In this document: piece after piece, positions 1 to 5,283 of the stretch
How positions within the stretch are numbered: the first letter of the stretch is position 1
Layout: each line of letters starts with the position of its first letter
Source of the DNA: Desulfocurvus sp.
GTDB taxonomy: Bacteria > Desulfobacterota > Desulfovibrionia > Desulfovibrionales > Desulfovibrionaceae
Assembly (NCBI RefSeq): GCF_023230885.1
Contig: NZ_JALNWM010000184.1
Span: 1 to 7,134, forward strand
Reading direction: 5' to 3'
Length of the DNA stretch: 7,134 bases
Notes under the pieces: model-generated
Databases searched by the model: none
Told to the model about the DNA's origin: nothing
What the model saw: the letters and a program-made list of their open reading frames with translations, nothing else
Made by a program: the position numbers and the translations under genes

Positions 1-10
1 GCGGGCGGGC

Positions 11-760
11 CTACTGCTTGCCGGTGGGCGGGAACAGACGGATGGGCGCCAGGGGCTCGCCCGCCCCGGGCGCGGGCTGACCCTTGGCGGCCTTGACCTC
101 GGCGGGCGTGGCCAGCTGCGCCACGGCCCGGGGCCGCAGGAACGCCTCGAATCCGGCGCCGGCCGACTCCCCGTCCTCGCGCACCAGGCGGGCCACCAGC
201 CCCCGGTTGGGCACGGCGTAGTCGTAGGCCGCCACGGCCACCCCCGAATCCAGGCGCACGACCTGCCCGGAGACGAAAACCGCCTCGCGGTCGGCCACAT
301 AGCTACCCACAAGCACGGCGTGGGCGTCGTAGCGCTCGCGCAGGAACCGGGCCGTGCGCCGCGTGAGCAGGAACTCGCCCTGCCCGGTGCGCACGCCCAT
401 CTCGGCGCGCAGGCGGAACTCGACCACCGAATACCCGGCCTGCACCAGCCGTGAGGCGAACTGCGCCGAGGCCAGCCGCCCGAAGGCCGAGGTGCGTTCC
501 AGGTCGTCCTGGCGCACGAAGGTCGCGCACAGGATGCGTGCCTCGCGGGGCAGGCGGGCCTCCAGGTTCTCCACCAGCCCATCGGCGGCGCTGTGGTTCC
601 CGGCGATGAAGGCGTCGCCCTCCCAGCGCACATTCAAGGGCTGGCGGTAGGGCTCGGGCGCCTCGGGCTCCGCCGCGCCGAAACTCATGCACCCGCCCAG
701 GGCCGCCGCCAGGAGCAGCACCGCCGCCCACGCGCCGGGAAACCGTGACTGCCTATTCAT
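11..760 (-). CDS. FlgO-family outer-membrane lipoprotein
   Basis: A 249-residue exported lipoprotein. A short basic n-region (N2-R6) and a hydrophobic stretch (about 10-22) lead to the lipobox LGGC, giving lipidated Cys24. Residues about 58-182 match the FlgO domain layout: a conserved strand after the first helix (ILCATFV, 76-82), then SAFGRLASAQFASRL (91-105), GYSVVEFRLR (109-118) and the VLVGSYV strand (149-155), followed by VFVSGQVVRLDSG. FlgO in Vibrio is an outer-membrane protein needed for normal flagella; other bacteria carry FlgO-domain lipoproteins of unknown role. The C-terminal 65 residues are Ala/Pro-rich and probably disordered. The start ATG lies inside the end of the upstream lipoprotein gene (8-base overlap) behind only a weak G-rich ribosome site, so translation is probably coupled. 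The domain call is fairly secure. A flagellar function is inference, because no other flagellar gene is in the window. Confidence 0.85.
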   Translation of the reverse strand: MNRQSRFPGAWAAVLLLAAALGGCMSFGAAEPEAPEPYRQPLNVRWEGDAFIAGNHSAADGLVENLEARLPREARILCATFVRQDDLERTSAFGRLASAQFASRLVQAGYSVVEFRLRAEMGVRTGQGEFLLTRRTARFLRERYDAHAVLVGSYVADREAVFVSGQVVRLDSGVAVAAYDYAVPNRGLVARLVREDGESAGAGFEAFLRPRAVAQLATPAEVKAAKGQPAPGAGEPLAPIRLFPPTGKQ

Positions 761-1442
761 TGCGGACCCCCAGGGACGTGGCCCCGACCCCGCCCGGCCC
801 GCCCAGGCCGGAACCGGCGGCGCGCAAGGGCTCGCCGTAGTGCCGGTAATCCGCGTCGTTGATGTAGTAGATGTCCGAGGCGTGCATCACAAAGCGGTTC
901 TTCCAGGCCAGCCGGGTGGTGACGATGATCTCCTGGTCGGAATGGCTGGCCAGATGCCCGGCGGCCACATCGGCCAGCAGCCCCGCCGGCCCGGCGCCGT
1001 AGATGAACTCGGTGGTCACGTCGCGCGAGACGGCGATGCCCGCGCCGATGAGGGTCAACAGCCCCGGTACGGGCCGCTGGATGCGCGCGCCGTGGCGCAG
1101 CACCTGCACGGTGTAGACCAGTTCCAGCTGGTTCTCCTCGTGCTCGGCCACCTGGATGCCGCGCTGCACCAGCTTGGAGACCAGAAGCTCGCGGAAGACC
1201 CGGTGGAAGGGCCCGGGGGCCTGGTCCGTATCCACGTCGATGGCCAGAAGGCGCAGCTCCACGCGGTCGTCCAGGGCGGCGCGCACGCGGTCGGCCACGT
1301 CGCCGGCCAGCACGTCCCAGTGGTGCGCGGCCTGCATCTTCGGCTGCGCGGTCATCTTGTAGGTCGTGGCGTAGGGCAGCTGCGACTGGCAGCCCGCCAG
1401 CAGCACGCACCCCAGGGCGGCGGCGAGAATCGCTTTGATCAT
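753..1442 (-). CDS. Putative outer-membrane lipoprotein, partner of the FlgO-like protein
   Basis: A 229-residue lipoprotein that I cannot assign to a named family. The chosen ATG follows AAGGAAG with a 5-6 base gap and gives a compact signal peptide ending in LLAGC (lipidated Cys18). The frame stays open a further 15 codons upstream but has no better signal there. After the signal, residues 43-118 contain an amphipathic helix, a strand (VELRLLAIDV), the helix VFRELLVSKLVQRG and the strand IQVAEHE. This order resembles the FlgO core, so it may be a divergent FlgO-like fold (inference). A glycine-rich hydrophobic segment (127-137) and a distinctive block, EIIVTTRLAW then SDIYYINDADYRHY (171-202), follow. 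The tail is Gly-rich. The gene is first of a two-gene unit; its stop codon overlaps the start of the FlgO-like gene. It is likely periplasm-facing and anchored in the outer membrane. Function is unknown. Confidence 0.8.
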   Translation of the reverse strand: MIKAILAAALGCVLLAGCQSQLPYATTYKMTAQPKMQAAHHWDVLAGDVADRVRAALDDRVELRLLAIDVDTDQAPGPFHRVFRELLVSKLVQRGIQVAEHEENQLELVYTVQVLRHGARIQRPVPGLLTLIGAGIAVSRDVTTEFIYGAGPAGLLADVAAGHLASHSDQEIIVTTRLAWKNRFVMHASDIYYINDADYRHYGEPLRAAGSGLGGPGGVGATSLGVRNE

Positions 1443-1507
1443 GTCGGCTTCCTTGGCCCCCGGCTGGCGGCGCCACGCGGCGCGCACCCCGGACCGGGCT
1501 CACGGGT

Positions 1508-1536
1508 CTTATCGGCGGCCCCGCCCCGGGACTTAA
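1508..1536 (-). promoter_or_regulatory. Possible promoter of the lipoprotein operon
   Basis: On the minus strand, TTAAGT (1531-1536) and GATAAG (1508-1513) are separated by 17 bases. They match the sigma-70 -35 and -10 consensus at 3 and 4 of 6 positions. They are the only AT-leaning hexamers in this very GC-rich gap, they lie after the terminator of the upstream gene, and they would give a leader of about 60 bases. Support is weak. Confidence 0.3.
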
Positions 1537-1563
1537 GGCCCCGCGCGGCCCCGAAAACGGACG

Positions 1564-1595
1564 AAAAACGCCGCGCAGGGCGGGCCCTGGCGGCG
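1564..1595 (-). terminator. Rho-independent terminator of the small hypothetical gene
   Basis: Read on the minus strand, CGCCG pairs with CGGCG (1591-1595 with 1569-1573). Inside that, CAGGGC pairs with GCCCTG (1584-1589 with 1576-1581), with a small internal asymmetry and a tight loop. A run of five T follows (A's at 1564-1568 on the plus strand). It lies 33 bases past the stop at 1628 and separates that gene from the lipoprotein operon. Confidence 0.8.
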
Positions 1596-1627
1596 AAGCG
1601 TGCGGCGGATGGCGGACGGAATGGACC

Positions 1628-2053
1628 CTAGCTCACGTCGCGGACGTAGTCGTCCATGTCGATGTCCTTCCATTCCTTGGAAACCCAGTAGGCCGTGGCC
1701 CAGATCATCAGCGCGGCGGCCTGGGTGTCGTTCAGGCGCTTGATCTTGGCCTCCAGGTTGGCCTTGCTGGCGCCGTACCTGGTGTTGACCATGCCCAGCT
1801 CGCAGGCGTCCTGCACGCGCAGTTGCAGATAGGCCAGCCGCGACTGGTCCGGCAGGAGCTTCACGTCCTTGTGCGCTTCGAGGATGGTCTTGAGCTCGGC
1901 GGCGGAGAACTGCCCGCGAATGGAATTGATGGAGCGGAAGAAGGTATCCACGGCCCAGGGCACCACGAACTCGGCCCCCGCGCTTTTGGTGCGGAAGTAT
2001 TCCTTGAGCCACTGCTCGTGCTCATCGGACACGCGCGCTGCGACCTGCGGCAT
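1628..2053 (-). CDS. Hypothetical small soluble protein, possible ribbon-helix-helix N-terminus
   Basis: A 141-residue protein with no signal peptide or membrane span, not recognised as a named family. The start ATG is preceded by AAGGGGG at a normal distance and by AAGGA directly abutting it. Eighteen more open codons upstream are Gly/Pro/Arg-rich and begin almost at the predicted transcription start, so they are probably not translated. The N-terminus (VAARVSDEHEQWLKEYF, 4-20, then a helix through 40) has the strand-helix-helix pattern of ribbon-helix-helix DNA-binding or antitoxin proteins; this is inference only. The remainder is helical: FSAAELKTILEAH (49-61), a long helix to about 87, then NDTQAAALMIWATAYWV (108-124) and an acidic end (KDIDMDDYVRD). 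It is a single-gene unit with its own promoter and terminator. No toxin partner is adjacent, which argues against a simple toxin-antitoxin pair. Confidence 0.75.
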   Translation of the reverse strand: MPQVAARVSDEHEQWLKEYFRTKSAGAEFVVPWAVDTFFRSINSIRGQFSAAELKTILEAHKDVKLLPDQSRLAYLQLRVQDACELGMVNTRYGASKANLEAKIKRLNDTQAAALMIWATAYWVSKEWKDIDMDDYVRDVS

Positions 2054-2124
2054 TCCTTGTCCCCCTTGCCTTTTTCCGGGCCGGGAGGGCGCCCCGGGAT
2101 TCGTCACTGCATACTGACCCTCTT

Positions 2125-2153
2125 TTTAGAGCATGGAATCAAGACTTTGTCTA
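2125..2153 (-). promoter_or_regulatory. Sigma-70-type promoter of the small hypothetical gene
   Basis: On the minus strand, TAGACA (2148-2153; 5 of 6 with TTGACA) is followed after exactly 17 bases by TCTAAA (2125-2130; 4 of 6 with TATAAT). Transcription would start near 2118, giving a leader of about 65 bases before the ATG at 2053. An 11-base inverted repeat (AGAC-TTT-GTCT, 2142-2152) overlaps the -35 element and could be an operator. The region is sharply AT-richer than its surroundings. Confidence 0.65.
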
Positions 2154-2333
2154 GAAAAAATGGGGCCGCGACGTTTTTGTCACGAAAGACGGGACCGCGC
2201 GGGCGCCAGCCCCCGGGAACGCCGAAACGGACGCCAGCCCAAAGACGCGAGGCGGAAAGGCCGGACCGCGGCCCGGCAGCGGCGGCGGGCTGCGGTGTGC
2301 ATGGACTCCCGGGGGCCGGGACGCGGGCGCCGG

Positions 2334-2431
2334 GGCCGGAGGCCGATACGCGGCGCAGGGGGGCGGGCCGCCTGGCCGAGGGCCGGTGCGCGGCGCAGGG
2401 GGGGCGGGCCGCCTGGCCGGAGGCACGTCGC
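2334..2431. repeat. 40-41-bp tandem repeat, about 2.5 copies
   Basis: Units begin at 2334, 2374 and 2415, each with GGCCG(G/A)(A/G)GG. The first two units match at about 36 of 40 positions; the second has one extra G in its G-run. The conserved core in both is CGCGGCGCAGGGGGG followed by CGGGCCGCCTGGCCG. The third unit decays after about 17-26 bases. This looks like slippage-type duplication in non-coding DNA. Confidence 0.75.
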
Positions 2432-2531
2432 GGCCAGGGGCCGCCGGACAGGGCCGCGCGGGGCCGGGGCGAGGCGCCCCCCGGCGCGCCGGAACGAAAC
2501 GGGGCAGCCCGGGGCGACGCGCCCCCCCTCG

Positions 2532-2618
2532 CCCTCCCCGGGCTCGCCGGGGCGAGGGGCATAGCCACGGGACCCTGGCGCGTCGTGCCCGCCCCTCCCC
2601 GGGCGCGCCGGGGCGAGG
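2532..2618. repeat. 26-bp direct repeat, two copies 61 bp apart
   Basis: Copies at 2532-2557 and 2593-2618 differ at one base (position 13, T or G). Each begins CCCTCCCCGGGC and ends CGCCGGGGCGAGG. The two halves are partly inverted (CCTC..CCCGG against CCGGGGCGAGG), so each copy can form a hairpin. The last 11 bases occur a third time at 2464-2474. Confidence 0.75.
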
Positions 2619-2625
2619 CCGGGCC

Positions 2626-3591
2626 TCAGGGCGTCGCCGGGCCCGGCTCCAGCACATACATCACCGGCCAGCGCTTGCCGGTGACATAGAGCCTGCGCGT
2701 GGCCGGATTCCAGGCCAGGCCGTTGGCCACGGCCTCGGGGCCGAGCCCCGGGGGGACCAGGGGCCCCAGGTCCAGCCAGCGGCGCACCCGGCCCGTGGGC
2801 GGGTCGATGACGGCCACCCGCGAACTGCGCCAGACATTGGCGAAAATTTCGCCCTCCACCCATTCCAGCTCGTTGAGCAGCTCCACGGGCCGCCCGCCGT
2901 CGCGCACGGCCACGCGCCCGAGCTCGGCGAAGGTCCGCGCGTCGCGCAGGGTCAGCGTGTCCGAGCCGTCGCTCATGTAGAGCAGCCCCCCGTGCCCGGT
3001 CAGGCCCCAGCCCTGGCCGGAGTAAGCAAAGCTCCCGCGCGGGGCGAAATCGTCCAGCCCCAGGACGAAGGCCCGGCCCGAGGTCCAGGTCAGCCACACG
3101 GCCGCCCCGTCCACCGCCGTGGCGCCCTCGCCGAAAAACCGCGCGGGCAGCTCCGCTCGGCGCAGCTCGCGCCCGCTGGCCGGATCCAGCTCCATGATCC
3201 GCGAGGCCCCGCGCAGCCCCGTCGTCTCGAACAGGCGCCCCCCGGCAAAAAACAGCCCCTGGGTGAACGCCCCGGAGTCGTGGGCCAGGGTGGCCGCCAG
3301 CCGCCAGGGCGCCGGAGGCGCCAGCGTCCCGTCCGCGCCGGGGGCCTGGGCCCGCGCCACCCCGCCGCCCCCGGGCAGCGGGGACAGCGGCAACAGCAGC
3401 ACCAGGGCCACGGCAGCCCACAGGGCGGCCCACAGGGCGGCCCACAGGGCAGCCGCCCCCGCGCACCGCGCCCGGCCCGCACCGCGCCCCGGCCCGGCGT
3501 CCGCCGCCCCGCCGCCCGGGGCCGCGCCCCGGCCTCGCGGCGCCGCCCCGCCAGCCACTGCGCACAGGCTATGCTGCGAACAGGCAATCAC
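2626..3591 (-). CDS. Secreted glutaminyl-peptide cyclotransferase (beta-propeller type)
   Basis: A 321-residue protein of the plant/bacterial glutaminyl cyclase family, a five-bladed beta-propeller that turns N-terminal glutamine of peptides into pyroglutamate. Family blocks run in order: HDSGAFTQGL (104-113), the ETTGLRGAS turn (122-130), LTWTSGRAFVL (167-177), GQGWGLTGHGGLLYMSDGS (192-210), LLNELEWVEGEIFANVW (238-254), a VIDPPTGRVRRWLDL block (261-275), and NGLAWNPATRRLYVTGKRWP (290-309). A hydrophobic segment (49-71) and an ARA-Q site (79-82) indicate Sec export to the periplasm. The start is GTG at 3591, supported by GGAG seven bases upstream. The n-region before the hydrophobic core is unusually long (about 47 residues, Gly/Ala/Arg-rich), so a later non-ATG start remains possible, although no better ribosome site was seen. 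The hydrophobic core contains a repeated WAAL motif. Divergent from the RNA-binding gene. The family call is strong; the substrates are unknown. Confidence 0.9.
   Translation of the reverse strand: MIACSQHSLCAVAGGAAPRGRGAAPGGGAADAGPGRGAGRARCAGAAALWAALWAALWAAVALVLLLPLSPLPGGGGVARAQAPGADGTLAPPAPWRLAATLAHDSGAFTQGLFFAGGRLFETTGLRGASRIMELDPASGRELRRAELPARFFGEGATAVDGAAVWLTWTSGRAFVLGLDDFAPRGSFAYSGQGWGLTGHGGLLYMSDGSDTLTLRDARTFAELGRVAVRDGGRPVELLNELEWVEGEIFANVWRSSRVAVIDPPTGRVRRWLDLGPLVPPGLGPEAVANGLAWNPATRRLYVTGKRWPVMYVLEPGPATP
3416..3451. repeat. 12-bp tandem repeat x3, in frame in the cyclotransferase leader
   Basis: Three head-to-tail copies of GCCCACAGGGCG (plus strand; the last copy ends in A). The unit is a multiple of three, so each copy adds four residues (WAAL) to the hydrophobic core of the leader, giving the repeated Leu-Trp-Ala-Ala pattern at residues about 49-60. 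Copy-number change would lengthen or shorten the signal segment without a frameshift. Confidence 0.9.
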
Positions 3592-3613
3592 ACCGGAACT
3601 CCGTGTTTCCCTA

Positions 3614-3653
3614 TAAAAAAAAGTTTGACATTTGATTCACGACCATCCATGAG
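3614..3653 (+). promoter_or_regulatory. Probable promoter of the RNA-binding protein gene
   Basis: A perfect -35 TTGACA (3625-3630) follows an A-rich tract (3615-3622) that could act as an UP element. The best-spaced -10 is CATGAG (3648-3653, 17-base spacer), only 3 of 6, so the -10 is uncertain. Transcription would start around 3660, leaving a leader of roughly 80 bases before the ATG at 3739. Confidence 0.5.
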
Positions 3654-3668
3654 GACGACATGGTCCAT

Positions 3669-3695
3669 ACGCCGAGGAGGGGTTTCCCTCGGTGT
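3669..3695 (+). promoter_or_regulatory. Hairpin in the 5' leader of the RRM gene
   Basis: ACGCCGAGG (3669-3677) can pair with CCTCGGTGT (3687-3695; one G-T wobble) around a nine-base loop, AGGGGTTTC. It lies in the predicted untranslated leader, about 45 bases before the start codon. A second small stem (GCAA 3721-3724 with TTGC 3732-3735) encloses the GGAG of the ribosome binding site. Both could be sites for control of translation, possibly by the RNA-binding protein itself (inference). Confidence 0.4.
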
Positions 3696-3738
3696 GATAT
3701 GGGCGCGCGACTTTTTCCCTGCAAGGAGTTTTTGCAAA

Positions 3739-4008
3739 ATGCCCAAGTCCATCTATGTCGGCAATCTGCCCTGGAGTGCCACGGAAGAGGAACTCCGCGA
3801 CCTGTTCGGCCAGTTCGGCGGCGTCACCTCCGTCAAGCTCGTTTCGGACCGCGAAACCGGCCGTCCGCGCGGCTTCGGCTTCGTGGAGATGGAAGACGCC
3901 GATGCCGCCAAGGCCATCGAGGCCCTGGAAGGCACCGAGTTCGGCGGCCGAACCTTGCGCGTGAACGAGGCCAAGCCCCGTCAGCCCCGGCCGCCCCGCC
4001 GCTGGTAA
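3739..4008 (+). CDS. Small RNA-binding protein, single RRM domain
   Basis: An 89-residue protein that is almost entirely one RNA recognition motif. RNP2 is IYVGNL (5-10) and RNP1 is RGFGFVEM (44-51), with the aromatic residues that stack on RNA bases at Y6, F46 and F48. The first helix is TEEELRDLFGQFG (15-27), the second is AAKAIEALEG (56-65), and the last strand is RTLRVNEAKP (71-80). A short Arg/Pro tail (RQPRPPRRW) ends the protein. This matches the small glycine-poor RRM proteins of cyanobacteria and several proteobacteria, which bind single-stranded RNA and have been linked to cold response in cyanobacteria. The start is ATG with AAGGAG 10 bases upstream (3723-3728). The frame is open upstream, but the RRM begins at this methionine. 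A single-gene unit with a leader hairpin before it and a terminator after it. Cytoplasmic; RNA targets unknown. Confidence 0.95.
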   Translation: MPKSIYVGNLPWSATEEELRDLFGQFGGVTSVKLVSDRETGRPRGFGFVEMEDADAAKAIEALEGTEFGGRTLRVNEAKPRQPRPPRRW

Positions 4009-4026
4009 ACTCCGCCCCCAACCGCT

Positions 4027-4064
4027 AAAAAAAGCCCGCCCCGCCCCAAGGCGGGGCGGGCTTT
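4027..4064. terminator. Bidirectional rho-independent terminator between convergent genes
   Basis: A perfect 15-bp stem (4031-4045 with 4050-4064) with loop CCAA. Seven A's precede it (4027-4033), so on the minus strand the hairpin is followed by seven T's: a strong terminator for the operon ending at 4084. On the plus strand only TTT followed by CCC is available, so it is weaker for the RRM gene, whose stop is 19 bases before the A-run. Confidence 0.9.
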
Positions 4065-4083
4065 CCCGCGCCCGGCGCCGGGC

Positions 4084-4578
4084 TCAGCCCTGGCCGTTCC
4101 CGTTGCCCCCCGCAGGGGCCTTGAGGGCCGCGCCCAGCCGCGCCATGCGCGCCCGGATGTACGAGGCCGCCAGGTCGCCGGTGTCGTCGGCCCCGCCCAT
4201 GCGCGCGGCGTATTCCAGGAGATCCCGCTCCCGCTGGCGCTCCATGCGCTCCGACTCCAGGAACATCACATAGACCAGGCACAGGGCGGCGTCGTTCTGC
4301 TCCCCGCCCTCGCAAAGCAGCCCGAGCTGCTCCCGGGGCACAGTCTCGAACAGCCGCTCCACGAACATGTCCACCCAGCGGGCGTGCAGCTCGTCCAGCA
4401 GCGGCGGCACCAGCGCGGCCGTGCGCCCGGCCGTGCCCGGGTCCGCCCCCAGGGTCACGGTGAAGAACTCCGAAAGCGCCTCGCGCCGCAGTTCCTCGCG
4501 CCCCAGGCGCTCCAGCCGCCCCAGGACCACCGCGCGCACATGGGCGCGCAGGTCCCGGCCCGCGCCCGCCGCCGTCAT
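4084..4578 (-). CDS. Hypothetical helical protein, second gene of a Cys-motif operon
   Basis: A 164-residue protein I do not recognise. No signal peptide, and no clear membrane span. The sequence is predicted mostly helical and charged: an Arg-rich N-terminal helix (8-36), TAALVPPLLDELHARWVDMFVERLF (53-77), a block with two cysteines (C90, C100) around LLCEGGEQNDAALCLVYVMFLESERMERQ (88-115), and a final helix (118-152) before a Gly/Asn tail. The start is the ATG that overlaps the stop of the upstream gene as ATGA (4575-4578). A longer frame extends upstream but simply runs through that gene in another frame. The ribosome site is weak, so translation is probably coupled and the product may work with its partner in a fixed ratio. 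It is followed by a strong terminator. Function unknown. Confidence 0.8.
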   Translation of the reverse strand: MTAAGAGRDLRAHVRAVVLGRLERLGREELRREALSEFFTVTLGADPGTAGRTAALVPPLLDELHARWVDMFVERLFETVPREQLGLLCEGGEQNDAALCLVYVMFLESERMERQRERDLLEYAARMGGADDTGDLAASYIRARMARLGAALKAPAGGNGNGQG

Positions 4579-5111
4579 TGCGGGGCCTGCGAGCCGAAGG
4601 TCGAGTTGGGGCAGGTGTGGGACTGCATGCACATCTCGCAGCCGCCCCGGTAGGGCATGGGCGTGTACACAGCGTACTGCCGGTTCAGCGCCCCGAGCTG
4701 CGGGTTCCACTCCAGGTCCATGCTCTCCATGAAGTCGAGCACCTCCTGGCCCGGGCGCGGCAGGGGCGTGCAGTTCTCCTCCAACTCCGGCACGAGGCTG
4801 CGCGCCGCGCTCATGACCAGGGTGATGGCCAGGTTATGGAAGAACATGCCGCTCTTCTCGCCCTCGGACCAGCCCTGCTCCACCGCGTCCTCCACGCCCT
4901 CGGTGAGCCAGACGAGCAAAAAGCCCTCGTCCGGCCCGGCGGTGGAGGGGACCAGATGGTAGGCGTGCAGCCGGTCGCGCCAGTCGCTCCACGCCGCCTC
5001 CAGCCGGTCCATCAGCGCGCCGTCGATGCGCGATTCGCCGCAGATTTCCAGGAAATACATGAAATCGAAGACCGGGCGGGGCTGCACGGGCTTGACCTGC
5101 AGTGCGCTCAT
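4575..5111 (-). CDS. Hypothetical protein with C-terminal CxxCxxxHxC motif
   Basis: A 178-residue soluble protein, family not recognised. The start ATG follows a very strong ribosome site (AAGGAGG, 5-base gap); 58 further open codons upstream are Arg/Gly/Ala-rich and were excluded. The N-terminal half is mainly helical (FDFMYFLEICGES 15-27, MDRLEAAWSDWRDRLHAYHLV 34-54). The middle has FLLVWLTEGVEDAVEQGWSEGEKSGMFFHNLAITLVMSA (64-102), and ELEENCTPLPRPGQEVLDFME follows (109-129). Near the C-terminus, C158-x2-C161-x3-H165-x-C167 forms a compact Cys/His cluster able to bind zinc or an iron-sulfur centre; C24 and C114 are additional candidate ligands. Metal binding is inference from the spacing. 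First gene of a two-gene operon (ATGA overlap with the next gene) and divergent from the glycosyltransferase across 172 bases. Confidence 0.85.
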   Translation of the reverse strand: MSALQVKPVQPRPVFDFMYFLEICGESRIDGALMDRLEAAWSDWRDRLHAYHLVPSTAGPDEGFLLVWLTEGVEDAVEQGWSEGEKSGMFFHNLAITLVMSAARSLVPELEENCTPLPRPGQEVLDFMESMDLEWNPQLGALNRQYAVYTPMPYRGGCEMCMQSHTCPNSTFGSQAPQ

Positions 5112-5156
5112 TGTCGCCTCCTTGACTGTTGCCGGGCGCGCGGCCCGTGGAGGAGT

Positions 5157-5185
5157 TGCATAAACTCTTTTGCCCCCGGGCTCAA
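5157..5185 (-). promoter_or_regulatory. Possible promoter of the two-gene hypothetical operon
   Basis: On the minus strand, TTGAGC (5180-5185; 4 of 6) and TATGCA (5157-5162; 3 of 6) lie 17 bases apart, in the only AT-rich patch of the divergent gap. An inverted repeat GAGTT-GCATA-AACTC (5153-5167) overlaps the -10 and could bind a regulator. The leader would be about 40 bases. Confidence 0.4.
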
Positions 5186-5221
5186 CCCGCCGCGCGCATC
5201 CCCGCCGCGCGCGCTTCGCCC

Positions 5222-5250
5222 TTCCCCGCGCCGCCCGAATGGCATATGCT
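5222..5250 (+). promoter_or_regulatory. Weak possible promoter of the glycosyltransferase gene
   Basis: TTCCCC (5222-5227; 3 of 6) and TATGCT (5245-5250; 4 of 6) with a 17-base spacer. The -10 is the only AT-containing hexamer upstream of the ATG at 5284, and the leader would be about 27 bases. The -35 is poor. Confidence 0.3.
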
Positions 5251-5283
5251 CCCCCGAGCGGGAACCGCCCGCCAGGACCGGCC

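Larger units (their letters stand above)
2154..2625. other. GC-rich, repeat-filled intergenic region with no convincing gene
   Basis: About 470 bases between the small hypothetical gene and the cyclotransferase stop. Several frames are open on both strands, but their translations are low-complexity Arg/Gly/Pro/Ala with no family resemblance. That is expected when stop codons are rare because of extreme GC content. The segment holds a 40-41-bp tandem repeat, a 26-bp direct repeat, three copies of CCGGGGCGAGG (2464, 2547, 2608) and GC palindromes such as CCGGCGCGCCGG (2481-2492). No terminator with a T-tract is visible for the cyclotransferase gene, whose transcript would run into this region. 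The multiple hairpins could slow polymerase or block RNA decay from the 3' end. Confidence 0.7.

Noticed and set aside
687..1631. Long plus-strand open frame antisense to the lipoprotein operon
   Set aside because: The composition is biased (His/Gly/Val-rich), no ribosome site was seen, and the opposite strand has two lipoproteins with clear lipoboxes and a ribosome site for the first gene.
2155..2160. Run of six A's (T's on the minus strand) as a terminator for the cyclotransferase gene
   Set aside because: No stable stem lies immediately before it on the minus strand, and it abuts the -35 of the next gene's promoter.
2133..2564. Open frames in both directions in the GC-rich gap
   Set aside because: The products are almost pure Arg/Gly/Ala/Pro, pass through tandem repeats and match no family pattern. 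Treated as non-coding.
2334..2618. CRISPR-like array
   Set aside because: The 40-41-bp repeats are directly tandem with no unique spacers, the 26-bp copies number only two, and no cas gene is present.
2180..3565. Long minus-strand open frame overlapping the cyclotransferase
   Set aside because: It is out of frame with the recognised beta-propeller blocks and consists of low-complexity Arg/Gly/Ala/Pro sequence.
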